A stretch of DNA of 64,000 nucleotides. Source: an uncultured Eubacterium sp. (GTDB lineage Bacteria; Bacillota; Clostridia; Lachnospirales; Lachnospiraceae). Position numbers and translations under genes: made by a program. The stretch is from positions 1 through 64,000 of the forward strand of contig CANRTU010000001.1 of assembly GCA_947642745.1 (NCBI GenBank). Direction: 5' to 3'. Positions 43,902 through 52,070 of the stretch are shown in pieces; the stretch's first letter is position 1; the number at the start of each line of letters is the position of its first letter. The notes beneath the pieces are model-generated. The model was not told the DNA's origin, did not search any database, and worked only from the letters and a program-made list of their open reading frames with translations.

Positions 43902-44582
43902 CTAAAACGTTTCATAGGAAACCAGTTCATCCATGGGAATTCTTGTGTGTAAATGGCGTTCCGGGTCCGCCGCTTCCCCATCCGGATACCCGGCCGCAAG
44001 AATATTGACCGGTTCCAGATGATCCGGCAGCCCGAACTCCCTGCTGATTACATCCGGCCTGAAATGGCAGATCCAGACAGAACCTGGTGTATTGTATCGT
44101 TGATATCTGTCAAAACTCCGCTGAACAGGTTTTCAGCGGCAAGGCGCCTGAACGAGGCGATGCGGTGGCATCGTTGAGTGAAGGCAACGCAGTCCGATGG
44201 AAGCCTGAGCAGGGAGGTTTGGCTGAGTATCAATGATACAATACACTAGTCCTTCTTCCGCCGCCTGCAGCATCATATGGTCTGTCAGTATGGAGGCGTC
44301 TATATCCGTAGTCTTCTTTTTATCGTACGGGCGTACCCATGCCTTTTCATGGTCAGCGCAGACGATAATCGCAAGCGGTGCGCCGTAAAGGTCCGCTGCT
44401 TTCCCAATCTTTCCAAGCCCCTCCCTGCTCTGGACTACAATCAGACGGACAGGCTGCAGATTAGCCGCTGTAGGCGCCGCATGGGCAGCTTCCAGAATCT
44501 TTTCCAGTTTTTCTTCCTCTACTTTTCTGTCCCTGTAACCGCGGACAGAATAACGTTTCTTAGCAATTTCAATAAAATCCAT
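43902..44582 (-). pseudogene. Nitroreductase interrupted by a 150-bp inverted-repeat element
   Basis: The minus-strand N-terminal half (to 44249) is a nitroreductase-family FMN enzyme: MDFIEIAKKRYSVRGYRDRK with the typical RxSxR, then AAHAAPTAANLQPVR and TDHMMLQAAEEGL. The rest lies at 43902-44094: GSVWICHFRPDVISREFGLP, ILAAGYPDG and MDELVSYETF then stop. Removing 44097-44246 with one TA-type duplication restores one frame (GLGSVW). As it stands, the ORF ends within the element and the enzyme is probably inactive. Ribosome binding site GAGAGGA is intact. Confidence 0.85.
44097..44246. mobile_element. 150-bp MITE in the nitroreductase gene
   Basis: Terminal inverted repeats GTGTATTGTATCGTTGATA and, inverted, GTGTATTGTATCATTGATA (18 of 19 identical). 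Flanks are TG (44095) and TA (44247), consistent with a TA target duplication that has mutated once. The interior has a CCGCTGAA/TTCAGCGG hairpin and no ORF, so it would need a transposase from elsewhere. Confidence 0.85.
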
Positions 44583-44594
44583 AATATTAAATCC

Positions 44595-44837
44595 TCTCTT
44601 TCTGTCAGATACGGAACATAGGAATGAACCGTTGTCCCCATTTTAGCAGGACGCAGAAATTCCGCAAGAATGCACTTTTGAGGTACATACTTCCCCAAAA
44701 GATAGTTATGGAAAACCGGGTTTCTGAAAAAATAGTTCTGAAAATTAATTCCGAAAGGAATCGTTCTGAAAAAATACCCAGAAGAAAATTTATGAAATAA
44801 CCTGTTCCATCCGTATCGTTTTTGCGGTATCATATAC
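44595..44837. other. AT-rich gap with short direct repeats
   Basis: Holds repeated TTCTGAAAAAATA-like units near 44725-44775 and presumably the promoter of the former nitroreductase gene. The ORF in the track on the minus strand is low-complexity translation of these units, not a gene. Confidence 0.4.
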
Positions 44838-44840
44838 CCG

Positions 44841-45064
44841 GAGCGTACATGGAAAATGCTTTCTGTCAGATATACCCTGAAGGGCATGATATACCCTGAA
44901 GGGCATAATACGGGAGATTTGCACCAGATGAAGGGCGCATACCCGGGGAACACGCCGCATCGTGCCCTCTCTGGTATAACAGGCTATGTAACCTGAATCT
45001 GGTGTAAATCTCACACGAACCTGAGAATGCGGATAGCGGAAATAATTTTTCAGAGACGCTCTGG
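44841..45064. repeat. MITE-like element, family 2, degenerate copy
   Basis: Left end GAGCGTACATGGAAAATGC, right end TTTTTCAGAGACGCTC. Inside are two copies of the 19-bp unit GATATACCCTGAAGGGCAT. It ends about 20 bp before the DUF4303 remnant. Confidence 0.65.
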
Positions 45065-45087
45065 CATAAAGAAAGGTAAGGATAACT

Positions 45088-45403
45088 ATGTATACTGAAA
45101 AAGAAAACGAAGAACTGGTTCAGGCTCTTGTAAAAGCTGCCAGCGCAGCATTTTTGTCTTGAAAAGAAACAACAAAAGAGCATTTTTATTATTATGTATT
45201 CGTATTCGACGAGGGATTACATCCATATATCTCAGCATGGTCATATGAAGCGCTGGAAAAGTCCATTGCCAGACAGCAGATACCAGAGGAAGAGTCAGGC
45301 TGGTGGAAATGGAGTTGTCCGGATTCTCCCTACGCCGTTTACGGATTAGTTTACAGAGGTTATTGAATCAGAACATATGAAATAAAAAACGGATGAAATC
45401 TGC
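45088..45403 (+). pseudogene. Decayed DUF4303-family protein
   Basis: Too broken for the ORF track. From ATG 45088, after AAAGGTAAGGAT, the frame reads MYTEKENEELVQALVKAASA, meets TGA at 45160, and continues as HFYYYVFVFDEGLHPYISAW and SWSYEALEK-like sequence, ending at TGA 45364. A shift of frame near 45340 would restore a family-like FTEVIES. Stop plus frameshift indicate a dead gene. DUF4303 proteins belong to the SMI1/immunity-like groups often found near toxin systems. Confidence 0.65.
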
Positions 45404-45740
45404 CGCGGTTTTTAATCCTGTATGGCAGACAGTTTTTTATTTCTCCCTTGAACTATCAGAGCTGATTGTGTATAGTATCATTATAACACACGATTGAAAC
45501 GTATCTGGCAAAACCGGATACCGTGCCTGCGCCGGAACACTTTTCTTCCGGAGACACGCTTTCCTGTTAAATAAAATCATCTGGCAGCAGGCTGCCCCCG
45601 GAAAATCCCGGCGCGGGACAGTTAAAACATCTGTACAGCCGCCGGACAAAAGATCCCTGTCAGTATCCATTGAAAAAGAATTACGAAAAATATCAAAACT
45701 GCCGGCATTGTATACAGCCAGCGACAGACGGAGACCGAAC
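45404..45740. other. Intergenic region with degenerate repeat (copy H)
   Basis: Around 45500-45560 ATCTGGCAAAACCGGATACC and TTCCGGAGACACG are recognisable, badly worn parts of the dispersed repeat. Nothing else is supported. Confidence 0.45.
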
Positions 45741-46175
45741 ATGCAGATTTCAAGCCGCTTTACCATTGCCGTCCATGTACTCATATGCATAGAGACATTT
45801 AAAAATAACTATAAAGTAACCAGTGACTTCCTTGCCTCCAGCGTAAATGTCAACCCTGTTGTAATCCGCCGGCTGCTGCAACAGTTAAAAAAAGCCGGCA
45901 TTGTAAAAGTAATACGGGGCAGTGGCGGAACAGATGTGCAAAAGCCCCTGGATGAAATTTCACTGCTGGACATATATAACGCTGTAGCGTGTGTAGAAAA
46001 AGGCCAGCTGTTTCATTTTCATGAAAATCCAAACGGGAACTGCCCTGTAGGAAAAAATATCCATTCCATTCTGGATACCAGACTTGAAAGCATTCAGAAA
46101 GCCATGGAAAAAGAAATGGCTTCCATAACCCTGCAGGACATTGTAACCGACGCCGGAAAACTGACCAGTCTTTAA
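45741..46175 (+). CDS. Rrf2-family transcriptional regulator
   Basis: A 144-residue winged-helix regulator: MQISSRFTIAVHVLICIETF at the start, the recognition helix in VNPVVIRRLLQQLKKAGIV near 45-63, and the wing RGSGGTD. Only one cysteine (GNCPVGKN) is present where iron-sulphur members such as IscR have three, so it is more like the YwnA/YwgB type without a cluster. GGAG precedes ATG 45741. Its target is not evident; it may regulate itself. Confidence 0.88.
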   Translation: MQISSRFTIAVHVLICIETFKNNYKVTSDFLASSVNVNPVVIRRLLQQLKKAGIVKVIRGSGGTDVQKPLDEISLLDIYNAVACVEKGQLFHFHENPNGNCPVGKNIHSILDTRLESIQKAMEKEMASITLQDIVTDAGKLTSL

Positions 46176-46311
46176 ATCAGGGAAACAACTGCGATATATG
46201 AAAGCCGCTCGCCAGCGGTACCGGGCAGGATGCGGTCTGATTGCCGGAAGAAACGCCCAGAGACAATCCCTGTTCCCTGCCGGACAATACAGAAATAGTT
46301 ATACCCAGTGT

Positions 46312-46323
46312 TGCTGGTATAAT
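46312..46323 (+). promoter_or_regulatory. Extended -10 promoter for the toxin-antitoxin pair
   Basis: TGGTATAAT (46315-46323) is an extended -10 element; the -35 position has no good match. Confidence 0.4.
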
Positions 46324-46454
46324 TGCAGAGTCATCTAAAAATATTTATCACTACTGCTATCTGTCCGCAATCCACTGTCAATTGTCAACAAATGCCTCAG
46401 CTGCCCACAAGTAAATATAACGCCAGCAACCGTAATAGAAAGGGGGCTCAGACA

Positions 46455-46682
46455 ATGAGTAACCGTGACATGTGTATTTCAGTAATCAACAGCATGGAAG
46501 AATGGCAGCCGCAAAGTGCCCTTCAGATGCTGCAAACTGTAAAATGCACACGGGATAAACTGGAAACCGGCACATTAGAAACCATGCAGCTTCTTTCCAA
46601 TCCGGAATTAGCAGAAAAACTGATAAACGGTAAAAAAACCCCTCTTTCCGAATGTGTCCCGGAAAGCGGGGCTGACTGGTAA
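46455..46682 (+). CDS. Putative antitoxin of a YoeB-like pair
   Basis: A 75-residue acidic protein just upstream of a YoeB-like toxin, with a one-base overlap (TAATG). AAAGGGGG precedes the ATG. The C-terminal LLSNPELAEKLINGKKTPLS...ADW resembles the ends of small Gram-positive antitoxins. I see no clear Phd/YefM DNA-binding fold at the N terminus, so its family is uncertain. By position it should neutralise the toxin and repress the operon. Confidence 0.75.
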   Translation: MSNRDMCISVINSMEEWQPQSALQMLQTVKCTRDKLETGTLETMQLLSNPELAEKLINGKKTPLSECVPESGADW

Positions 46683-46948
46683 TGTATGCAATCACTTATA
46701 CCAAAACCGCATTGAAGGATATCCCAAAACCAAAAGTCGCCCATTTAGACGATAAAGCAAAGGAATTAATCAGCATCATCCGCAGTAACCCATACCAGAT
46801 CCCACCAGATTACGAAAAACTGACAGGCGATTTATACGGCCTGTACTCCCGCAGAATCAACCGGCAGCACAGGCTTGTTTATGAAATTTTTGAAAAAGAG
46901 CATATAATCAAAGTTATTTCCCTCTGGTCCCATTACGAACACATTTAG
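46682..46948 (+). CDS. YoeB/Txe-family mRNA interferase toxin
   Basis: An 88-residue RelE-superfamily toxin. The core YEKLTGDLYGLYSRRINRQH followed by RLVYEI, and the end VISLWSHYE, match YoeB/Txe, with the catalytic Glu, Arg and C-terminal His in the expected places. Such toxins cut mRNA on the ribosome when the antitoxin is degraded. It is translationally coupled to the antitoxin gene, and followed by a strong hairpin at 47040. Confidence 0.9.
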   Translation: MYAITYTKTALKDIPKPKVAHLDDKAKELISIIRSNPYQIPPDYEKLTGDLYGLYSRRINRQHRLVYEIFEKEHIIKVISLWSHYEHI

Positions 46949-47039
46949 TCCAGCAGTATAGTTTCTGCCACTCATAAAACAATGAAACTATATACAACGT
47001 AACAACCGCCCACAAGTGGCTGGCTGGTCAGAAAATGAA

Positions 47040-47090
47040 ATAGAAAAACCACCCGTCCGCCCTCCAAAGTTTACAGGGTGGTTTTTCTAT
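47040..47090. terminator. Strong bidirectional terminator
   Basis: ATAGAAAAACCACCC and GGGTGGTTTTTCTAT are exact 15-bp complements around a 21-base loop. It ends the toxin-antitoxin transcript and has T tracts in both directions. Confidence 0.85.
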
Positions 47091-47326
47091 GTTAAAACAC
47101 CAGAACGTACGAAATAAATATATATATCAGCATTATAGAAATAAATAATCCAAAAGCCATAAAATCTTTTATTTTCTTTATCACCTGTACATATGTGATA
47201 TTAAAATTTGTATGATAAATAAATCCAAATCACTTATTTTTGATTCTGACCACGCAAAAAGCCCCCCATCCTTCTGACAGGATTTCCATAGTAAATAAAA
47301 TCCCCTTGTTTTTTTCGATATAACTA
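47091..47326. other. AT-rich intergenic region
   Basis: No ORF, repeat or RNA that I can support between the terminator and the cupin promoter. Confidence 0.5.
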
Positions 47327-47355
47327 TTGACATTACAACTAAAAAATGATATATC
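47327..47355 (+). promoter_or_regulatory. Cupin gene promoter
   Basis: TTGACA (47327) and TATATC (47350) with a 17-bp spacer. The 10-mer ACATTACAAC occurs at the -35 box and again about 40 bp downstream, a possible regulator site pair. Confidence 0.5.
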
Positions 47356-47398
47356 TATTGTTGTATCAAAAAACATTACAACAAATGGAGGTCAGATT

Positions 47399-47752
47399 AT
47401 GGCAAGTTTTAACAAAGTAAGCATCCCATCCTCACAGGCAAGAGCGGAACTGCACGACAGTCTTTCTTTAACCGGAGCAGAAATAAGCATAAACAATCTC
47501 CCAGCCGGCACAGGCGTGCCGTTTGTCCATGCCCATAAACAGAACGAGGAAATATACGCTATCCTTTCCGGCAGTGGCCGGGCTGAAATTGACGGGGAAA
47601 CAGTTTCACTTGCGGCCGGCGACTGGCTGCGCATCTCTCCGGAGGCCAGACGGCAGTTTTTCGCATCAGAAGATACCGCCCTTTCTTTTATCTGTATTCA
47701 GGTAAAGGTGCATTCTCTGGAAAGTTATACAAAAGATGACGCCATCGTCTGA
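47399..47752 (+). CDS. Cupin-domain protein
   Basis: A 117-residue single-domain cupin. Motif 1 is VPFVHAHKQNEEIYAILSG (H-x-H...E), motif 2 is AAGDWLRISPEARRQF, in which the usual His is replaced. GGAGG lies seven bases before ATG 47399. Small cupins of this kind bind a metal and act as isomerases, dioxygenases or sensors; nothing here decides which. It is a single-gene unit. Confidence 0.88.
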   Translation: MASFNKVSIPSSQARAELHDSLSLTGAEISINNLPAGTGVPFVHAHKQNEEIYAILSGSGRAEIDGETVSLAAGDWLRISPEARRQFFASEDTALSFICIQVKVHSLESYTKDDAIV

Positions 47753-47857
47753 TCACAGGACGCACAAAAGAAACCTTTCTTTCCAGCATCCGCACGCCCT
47801 CTCCGGGGGCGCTGATCCCTGGCTCAGACAGAAACGGAACATGGATCTTTTTGTCAT

Positions 47858-48040
47858 AGCGTGTCTTAAACATGTTATCCATAAGATAATAAGATACAGA
47901 TATATCCTGAAAGACATGATTTACCCGGAAAATTCTGCGTATCATAGCCGTCAGGACATCTCATATCCTTCCGAATGGCTCATGTCCCTCATGGTACAAA
48001 ATGGAACGTGCGGCTCTCCGGAATAATTTTATGACACGCT
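47858..48040. repeat. MITE-like element, family 2, diverged copy
   Basis: Ends AGCGTGTCTTAAACATGTTATCC and, inverted, AGCGTGTCATAAAATTATTCC. Internal TACCCGGAAAATTCTGCGTA has no coding sense. It fills the gap before the phosphoesterase gene. Confidence 0.55.
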
Positions 48041-48068
48041 CTACAGCGAATGTCTTTCAGGAGGAATT

Positions 48069-48731
48069 ATGTACAATATCGGAGTCATTTCAGATACACA
48101 TGGAATATTAAGAAAAAACGTTACAGATACGCTTAGCGCCTGCCAGGCGATTCTGCATGGCGGAGATATTGGCGGCGGCGGGATTTTAAAAGAACTAAAA
48201 GAGATCGCCCCGGTATATGCGGTACGGGGAAATGTGGATGAACGGCGGGACTGCCAGCTCCCGGTGTGGCTGTCCATGGAACTGTACGGAATCCGGATCT
48301 TTCTGATCCACAACCGCCGTCAGATCCGCCGGGACATCAGCGACCGGCAGCTGATTATTTACGGCCATTCCCATAAATACGAACATATTGTCAAAGGCAC
48401 GCAGACCTGGCTGAATCCCGGTGGCTGCGGCGCCAGACGTTTTAAGCTGCCCCTGACCCTGGCAGTGATTTCCATCGAAGAGACCGGCGGCCCTTTCCAG
48501 ATCCGGCGCCTGAATCTGGAAATCCCGCCAGCCGGCTCTATGGATTTTTCCGGCAAATCCCCGGCGGAACTTGTACTTTGCATCATGAAAGACACAGACA
48601 AAGGAAAGCCGGTCCCGGCCATGGCCAGAAAATATCAGATCAGCGAAGACCTGGCCGCCAGAATCTGCCGCCTGTACGTGACCCACCCGGGCGTCAGCGC
48701 TGACTGCATTTTAAAAAAGATGGGACTCTGA
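48069..48731 (+). CDS. YfcE/MJ0936-type metallophosphoesterase
   Basis: A 220-residue phosphodiesterase. The metal motifs are all present: GVISDTHG near 5, LHGGDIGGGG near 29, RGNVDERRD near 52, FLIHNRR near 79, GHSHKYEH near 98 and NPGGCGARR near 115. From about 155 there is a helical extension of some 60 residues ending ISEDLAARICRLYVTHPGVS that the plain YfcE family lacks; it could be a small helix-turn-helix-like domain. GGAGG precedes the ATG. Its 3' end overlaps the convergent acyltransferase gene by 38 bp. Confidence 0.88.
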   Translation: MYNIGVISDTHGILRKNVTDTLSACQAILHGGDIGGGGILKELKEIAPVYAVRGNVDERRDCQLPVWLSMELYGIRIFLIHNRRQIRRDISDRQLIIYGHSHKYEHIVKGTQTWLNPGGCGARRFKLPLTLAVISIEETGGPFQIRRLNLEIPPAGSMDFSGKSPAELVLCIMKDTDKGKPVPAMARKYQISEDLAARICRLYVTHPGVSADCILKKMGL

Positions 48732-49749
48732 CATGCTTCATCACCGCCCGTTCCAGATGAAAAAGCAAAAAAGCGCATAGGAAAATCAGCAGACACAATA
48801 AAACAAGAAAGAAAAATGTGTTCTGATTGTTCACCATCCCGGAACAGACCTTAAAAAACAGATCTATGATCACATGATGCACCAGAAAAATAGCATAAGA
48901 ATACCTGGCAGCCACCCTGCAGACCTTTACCACAGCGGAAGGCAGTCTGATCATACTGCAGACTCCCATCAATAGCAGTACCACGCACAGGGCCGGCACA
49001 ACGGACAACAGATCATATTTCCAGGGTACCGGCAGTCTGACCGTCAGCAGAAATACCAGCGGAGGGAGACAGTAGTACCATTTCACATACCGTATCAGCG
49101 CTTCCTCGTATTTCATAACCAGCATACCCAGCCAGAACACAAACAGAAAATAGCCCGGCCACCTCCGCCCGGCAATCAGGGAAAAGTCCCACCGGGCGTC
49201 CATGATGCACAGTACCAGTAACACAGCCGTAAACAAAGGCGCCGCTTTATCTGACAAGAGTATGCGCCGCAGCACCGGAAACAGCAGATACAGCACAATA
49301 ATCACTCCCAGAAACCATTCCCCTGTCAGATAGTAATTATTCATCATACTGCGCAGATATCCGTCCATACCTGCCAGTGTCAGCAGCATCTTCACAGGAC
49401 TGCCCCCGTAAAGAAAATCCTTTTTCACAAACAGCGCATTCATAAAATAAAGCGGAACCACGCACAGATAAAACATCGGAAACAGTTTCAGCCAGCGCCT
49501 TTTATAATAGGATGCCGGCTCACAGTTTTTACTGTATCCAAGCCACAGCCCGGCGCCTGAAAGCAGAAAAAACAGATTGACGCCCAGCGTGCCCCAGTAA
49601 TTTGTGGCGTAGTGATAAAAGTAATTGGTATAACCGTTAAAATTAATTTCAATCAGCCCGCAGCTGTAATGAAAGCAGACAATGATCACCATGGATATTC
49701 CCCGGATGATATCCAGCCAGATCCTGTCCCTGTTTTTCACCTCGTTCAT
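48694..49749 (-). CDS. Membrane acyltransferase 3 family protein (OafA-like)
   Basis: A 351-residue protein with about ten membrane segments. The N-terminal IWLDIIRGISMVIIVCFHYS places the family histidine in the first segment, and YYKRRWLKLFPMFYL near 85 has the conserved arginines. These enzymes O-acylate surface sugars. ATG 49749 follows AGGGGA and starts 12 bp after the DUF2961 stop, so the two genes form an operon; the track start overlapped that gene. Acyl donor and acceptor are unknown. Confidence 0.88.
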   Translation of the reverse strand: MNEVKNRDRIWLDIIRGISMVIIVCFHYSCGLIEINFNGYTNYFYHYATNYWGTLGVNLFFLLSGAGLWLGYSKNCEPASYYKRRWLKLFPMFYLCVVPLYFMNALFVKKDFLYGGSPVKMLLTLAGMDGYLRSMMNNYYLTGEWFLGVIIVLYLLFPVLRRILLSDKAAPLFTAVLLVLCIMDARWDFSLIAGRRWPGYFLFVFWLGMLVMKYEEALIRYVKWYYCLPPLVFLLTVRLPVPWKYDLLSVVPALCVVLLLMGVCSMIRLPSAVVKVCRVAARYSYAIFLVHHVIIDLFFKVCSGMVNNQNTFFFLVLLCLLIFLCAFLLFHLERAVMKHVRVPSFLKCSQR

Positions 49750-49760
49750 AGCGGCATCCC

Positions 49761-50873
49761 CTAACGTGGCCACCTGTATTCTTTTCCGGGCAGCGCCTCA
49801 AACGCAGTGTGAGGCTCGCTCTGATACCAGTAAGCCACAGAAGCCACGTCGTCCTGCCGCTCAAACAGTCCGCCATGAGATACGCCGATCTGCTGCAGGG
49901 TCACCCGGATATCTGTCTCAAAGCATACCGGGTCCATCATATGCCAGCGGTAAAATCCCCGCATAGGCGGGCAGTCATCGTTGTGGTAGTCATTATGTAC
50001 CGCTTCGTCATGTCTGGAATAATATGGATATCCCAGAAACGGCGTACAGTACGTCTGCTCCACCGTCCTGCCGTTTTCCTGTGTGGCAAAGCTCCAGGCG
50101 CCGCCAAAATAGTCCTCGGTACCAGTACCGCAAATCGTAGGATATTCCTGATCGCCATCCAGGTAAAACTTCATCTCGCCTTCTCCCCACCAGTACCGCT
50201 CCAGGGTGGTAAGAGCCAGATAAGTACCCACATACTGTCCCCTGCCATGCACATGATCCAGCACCACATAGTCCTCCGCTTTACGGGTCAGACGCTGGCG
50301 GCGCCAGCTGGCGTGGAAATATCCGGTATGGGCCGGCAGCGTATCATACAGGCAGTAATCAATCTGGTAAAAAAACGCTGGCACACTGTTTTTATGCTGG
50401 TTTTCTATCGTTATCCTCGCATTTCCGTCAAAAGGCATCGGAAAATAGCAGTTAAATCCCCCGGACGGATTGACCGCCACCGGCAGGGAATTGATGACGC
50501 ATGCCCGTCCAAATCCACAGCAGAAAAAATCTCCCAGCGGACATTCCACGGAAGGATTCTCCTCCCCATTCCAGTACATACGCAGTACCAGATCACGCAG
50601 CACGAAGCAGTCCGCATCACTGGTACGGTCTGTAACCGTCATCCAGATATGTGTAATCACGCCGGTTCCTTCGATGTCCGCTAACAGGACCGTTTCCCCC
50701 GGTTTTATTTCCCCGATGCAGGGTGATCCTTTCCTGGACGGCCCCAGATGGCTGGCCGCCATACCGCCTTTTCCCTTTTCCCCTTCCGGATTTTCTGCGT
50801 TAACAGCCCTGCTCCTGCCGCCATTCAGCAGCGGAAGTGAGGCAAAACATGTAGCAAACGGATATCCTGTCAT
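49761..50873 (-). CDS. DUF2961 (GH172-like) protein
   Basis: A 370-residue protein of the DUF2961 family, some members of which were shown to be GH172 glycosidases or related arabinan/fructan-active enzymes. Motifs include GTGVITHIWMTVTDRTSDAD near 75, FCCGFGRACVINSLPVAVNP near 120 and TICGTGTEDYFGGAWSFATQ near 250. No signal peptide is visible, so it acts in the cytoplasm. ATG 50873 follows AAAGGAGG; the track start is a GTG eight codons upstream. It is cotranscribed with the acyltransferase gene. Confidence 0.87.
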   Translation of the reverse strand: MTGYPFATCFASLPLLNGGRSRAVNAENPEGEKGKGGMAASHLGPSRKGSPCIGEIKPGETVLLADIEGTGVITHIWMTVTDRTSDADCFVLRDLVLRMYWNGEENPSVECPLGDFFCCGFGRACVINSLPVAVNPSGGFNCYFPMPFDGNARITIENQHKNSVPAFFYQIDYCLYDTLPAHTGYFHASWRRQRLTRKAEDYVVLDHVHGRGQYVGTYLALTTLERYWWGEGEMKFYLDGDQEYPTICGTGTEDYFGGAWSFATQENGRTVEQTYCTPFLGYPYYSRHDEAVHNDYHNDDCPPMRGFYRWHMMDPVCFETDIRVTLQQIGVSHGGLFERQDDVASVAYWYQSEPHTAFEALPGKEYRWPR

Positions 50874-51306
50874 TGCGTATATCCTCCTTTCAGACACATT
50901 CTGATTCCCTGCCCCGCACTCCTCTACATCCAGACATGCGCCACAGGGAATTTCTTTTCAGTTTCTGCCCCTTATCATATCACCTCTGTGTTAAAAAATC
51001 AATGACGCCGCGCAACCGCACAGGGATAAACACATAAGAAAGACACTGTATAAGCAAAGACACTGTATAAATAAAAAAACTGTGAACAGTCTGTTACCAG
51101 AACGTAACATCAGGATTATTTTCCTGTGCGTTTTGTCGTGACACTGCGTCTGGTTCATATTTGATACCGTAGTGTCTGTGCCCGTTATGAACAGACGCCG
51201 CCCACTGACAGCCTGCGCCAGACTGCCGCGGGCGCCGGAACCGGTTTTCCATAACAGAACAGGCCCCTGAAAGATGCCCCTGCATAATCCTAATATCCTC
51301 TATAAT
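50874..51306. other. Intergenic region, no gene seen
   Basis: Contains a direct repeat AAGACACTGTATAA (near 51040 and 51055). The ORF at 51094 has no ribosome binding site or family likeness. Confidence 0.4.
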
Positions 51307-51509
51307 ACCAGAGCGTATCTGAAAAATGATTTCTGGCATATGTACCCTCCAGAGTTCCCAAGCGTGTACAGTTTATAGGAATGATTTCTCAAACACAATA
51401 CCAGGGACTAAATGGTAAGTACAGATCACAGGATTGATTTTTCATACACTCTACAGAGTTCCGGGTGACGAGTACAGATCTCAGGATTGACTTTTCATAC
51501 ACGCTCTGG
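51307..51509. repeat. MITE-like element, family 2, with repeated right ends
   Basis: Left end ACCAGAGCGTATCTGAAAAA. Three successive right-end-like units follow: GTACAGTTTATAGGAATGAT, GTACAGATCACAGGATTGAT and GTACAGATCTCAGGATTGAC, the last closing with TCATACACGCTCTGG. This suggests tandem growth of the terminus. Confidence 0.7.
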
Positions 51510-51547
51510 CTTTACAAGACACATATTTTCTGAAAACATAAAAACAG

Positions 51548-51587
51548 CAAACAGCTGACAGAGCCGCCCTGCCCTGTCAGCTGTTTG
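51548..51587 (-). terminator. 14-bp perfect hairpin
   Basis: CAAACAGCTGACAG and its exact complement around a 12-base loop. On the minus strand it is followed by CTGTTTTTATGTTTT, a plausible T tract. Confidence 0.6.
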
Positions 51588-51801
51588 TATCTGCTGCCGA
51601 AAAACCGGCGGATACAGCGTGTCCTTCTCCCGGAAATCACCGCCGTATCCGCCAGTTATAAATAATCTTTCCAAAGTGTGTCCTTAAAGCCCTGAACCAT
51701 CCGTCTGATCCGCCATTTACAGCGCTTATTCACCGGCCGGGGCGTCTGACTGCCCCTGAATGCATGACGGAAAAGACTGTTCCTCCACGCTTTCGTAAAA
51801 C

Positions 51802-51853
51802 AACTGGCAGATACCACGGACCTTTGATCAGGCTCCCGTCATATCTGCCAGTT
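51802..51853 (-). terminator. Hairpin downstream of the BlaR1-like operon
   Basis: AACTGGCAGATA (51802) and TATCTGCCAGTT (51842) are exact complements; on the minus strand GTTTTAC follows. It lies 65 bp past the small ORF that ends at 51918. A GGCGGATAC/GTATCCGCC pair at 51609-51656 is a further hairpin in this gap. Confidence 0.55.
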
Positions 51854-51917
51854 TTCCTGTTTTGCATAAACCCCATTCAGATAACTCCCCCGCCACATAC
51901 CTGCAGCCAGCGAAAAG

Positions 51918-52070
51918 TTATTCTTCATCCTTGTTTGGTCCTTCATAAAGCGGTACATAAAACATCGGGATTTTACGCTTGCCGATTGTAAAGATAATGA
52001 TCTTATAATCGTCCAGTTCATAATATATTTTACACCGGTGAAGCATATAATTTTTGTACTTTTTATTCAT
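51918..52070 (-). CDS. Small ORF overlapping the BlaR1-like stop
   Basis: A 50-residue ORF below the track cutoff. Its ATG lies inside the last codons of the BlaR1-like gene, in another frame (TATGAATAA). The product starts MNKKYKNYMLHRCKIYYELD, goes on with IIIFTIGKRKIPMFYVPLY and ends acidic. I do not recognise it. The regular composition and overlap suggest a translationally coupled small protein, but a remnant of a longer gene joined to the operon is equally possible. Confidence 0.45.
   Translation of the reverse strand: MNKKYKNYMLHRCKIYYELDDYKIIIFTIGKRKIPMFYVPLYEGPNKDEE

Noticed and set aside
44519-44953. 144-residue minus-strand ORF
   Set aside because: Its residues (repeated FFQN/FRN) are the translation of short tandem repeats and of a MITE end; it overlaps the nitroreductase start.
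45088-45366. In-frame TGA in the DUF4303 gene as a selenocysteine or readthrough codon
   Set aside because: A second lesion (frameshift near 45340) exists, no insertion-element hairpin follows the TGA, and family members do not have a cysteine at this place as far as I know.
49809-50684. 291-residue plus-strand ORF opposite the DUF2961 gene
   Set aside because: Long but antisense to a conserved gene, with no family likeness or ribosome binding site.
51916-52021. Track ORF of 60 residues at 51839-52021
   Set aside because: The overlapping frame from 52070 gives a more protein-like sequence and a coupled start, so I listed that instead.
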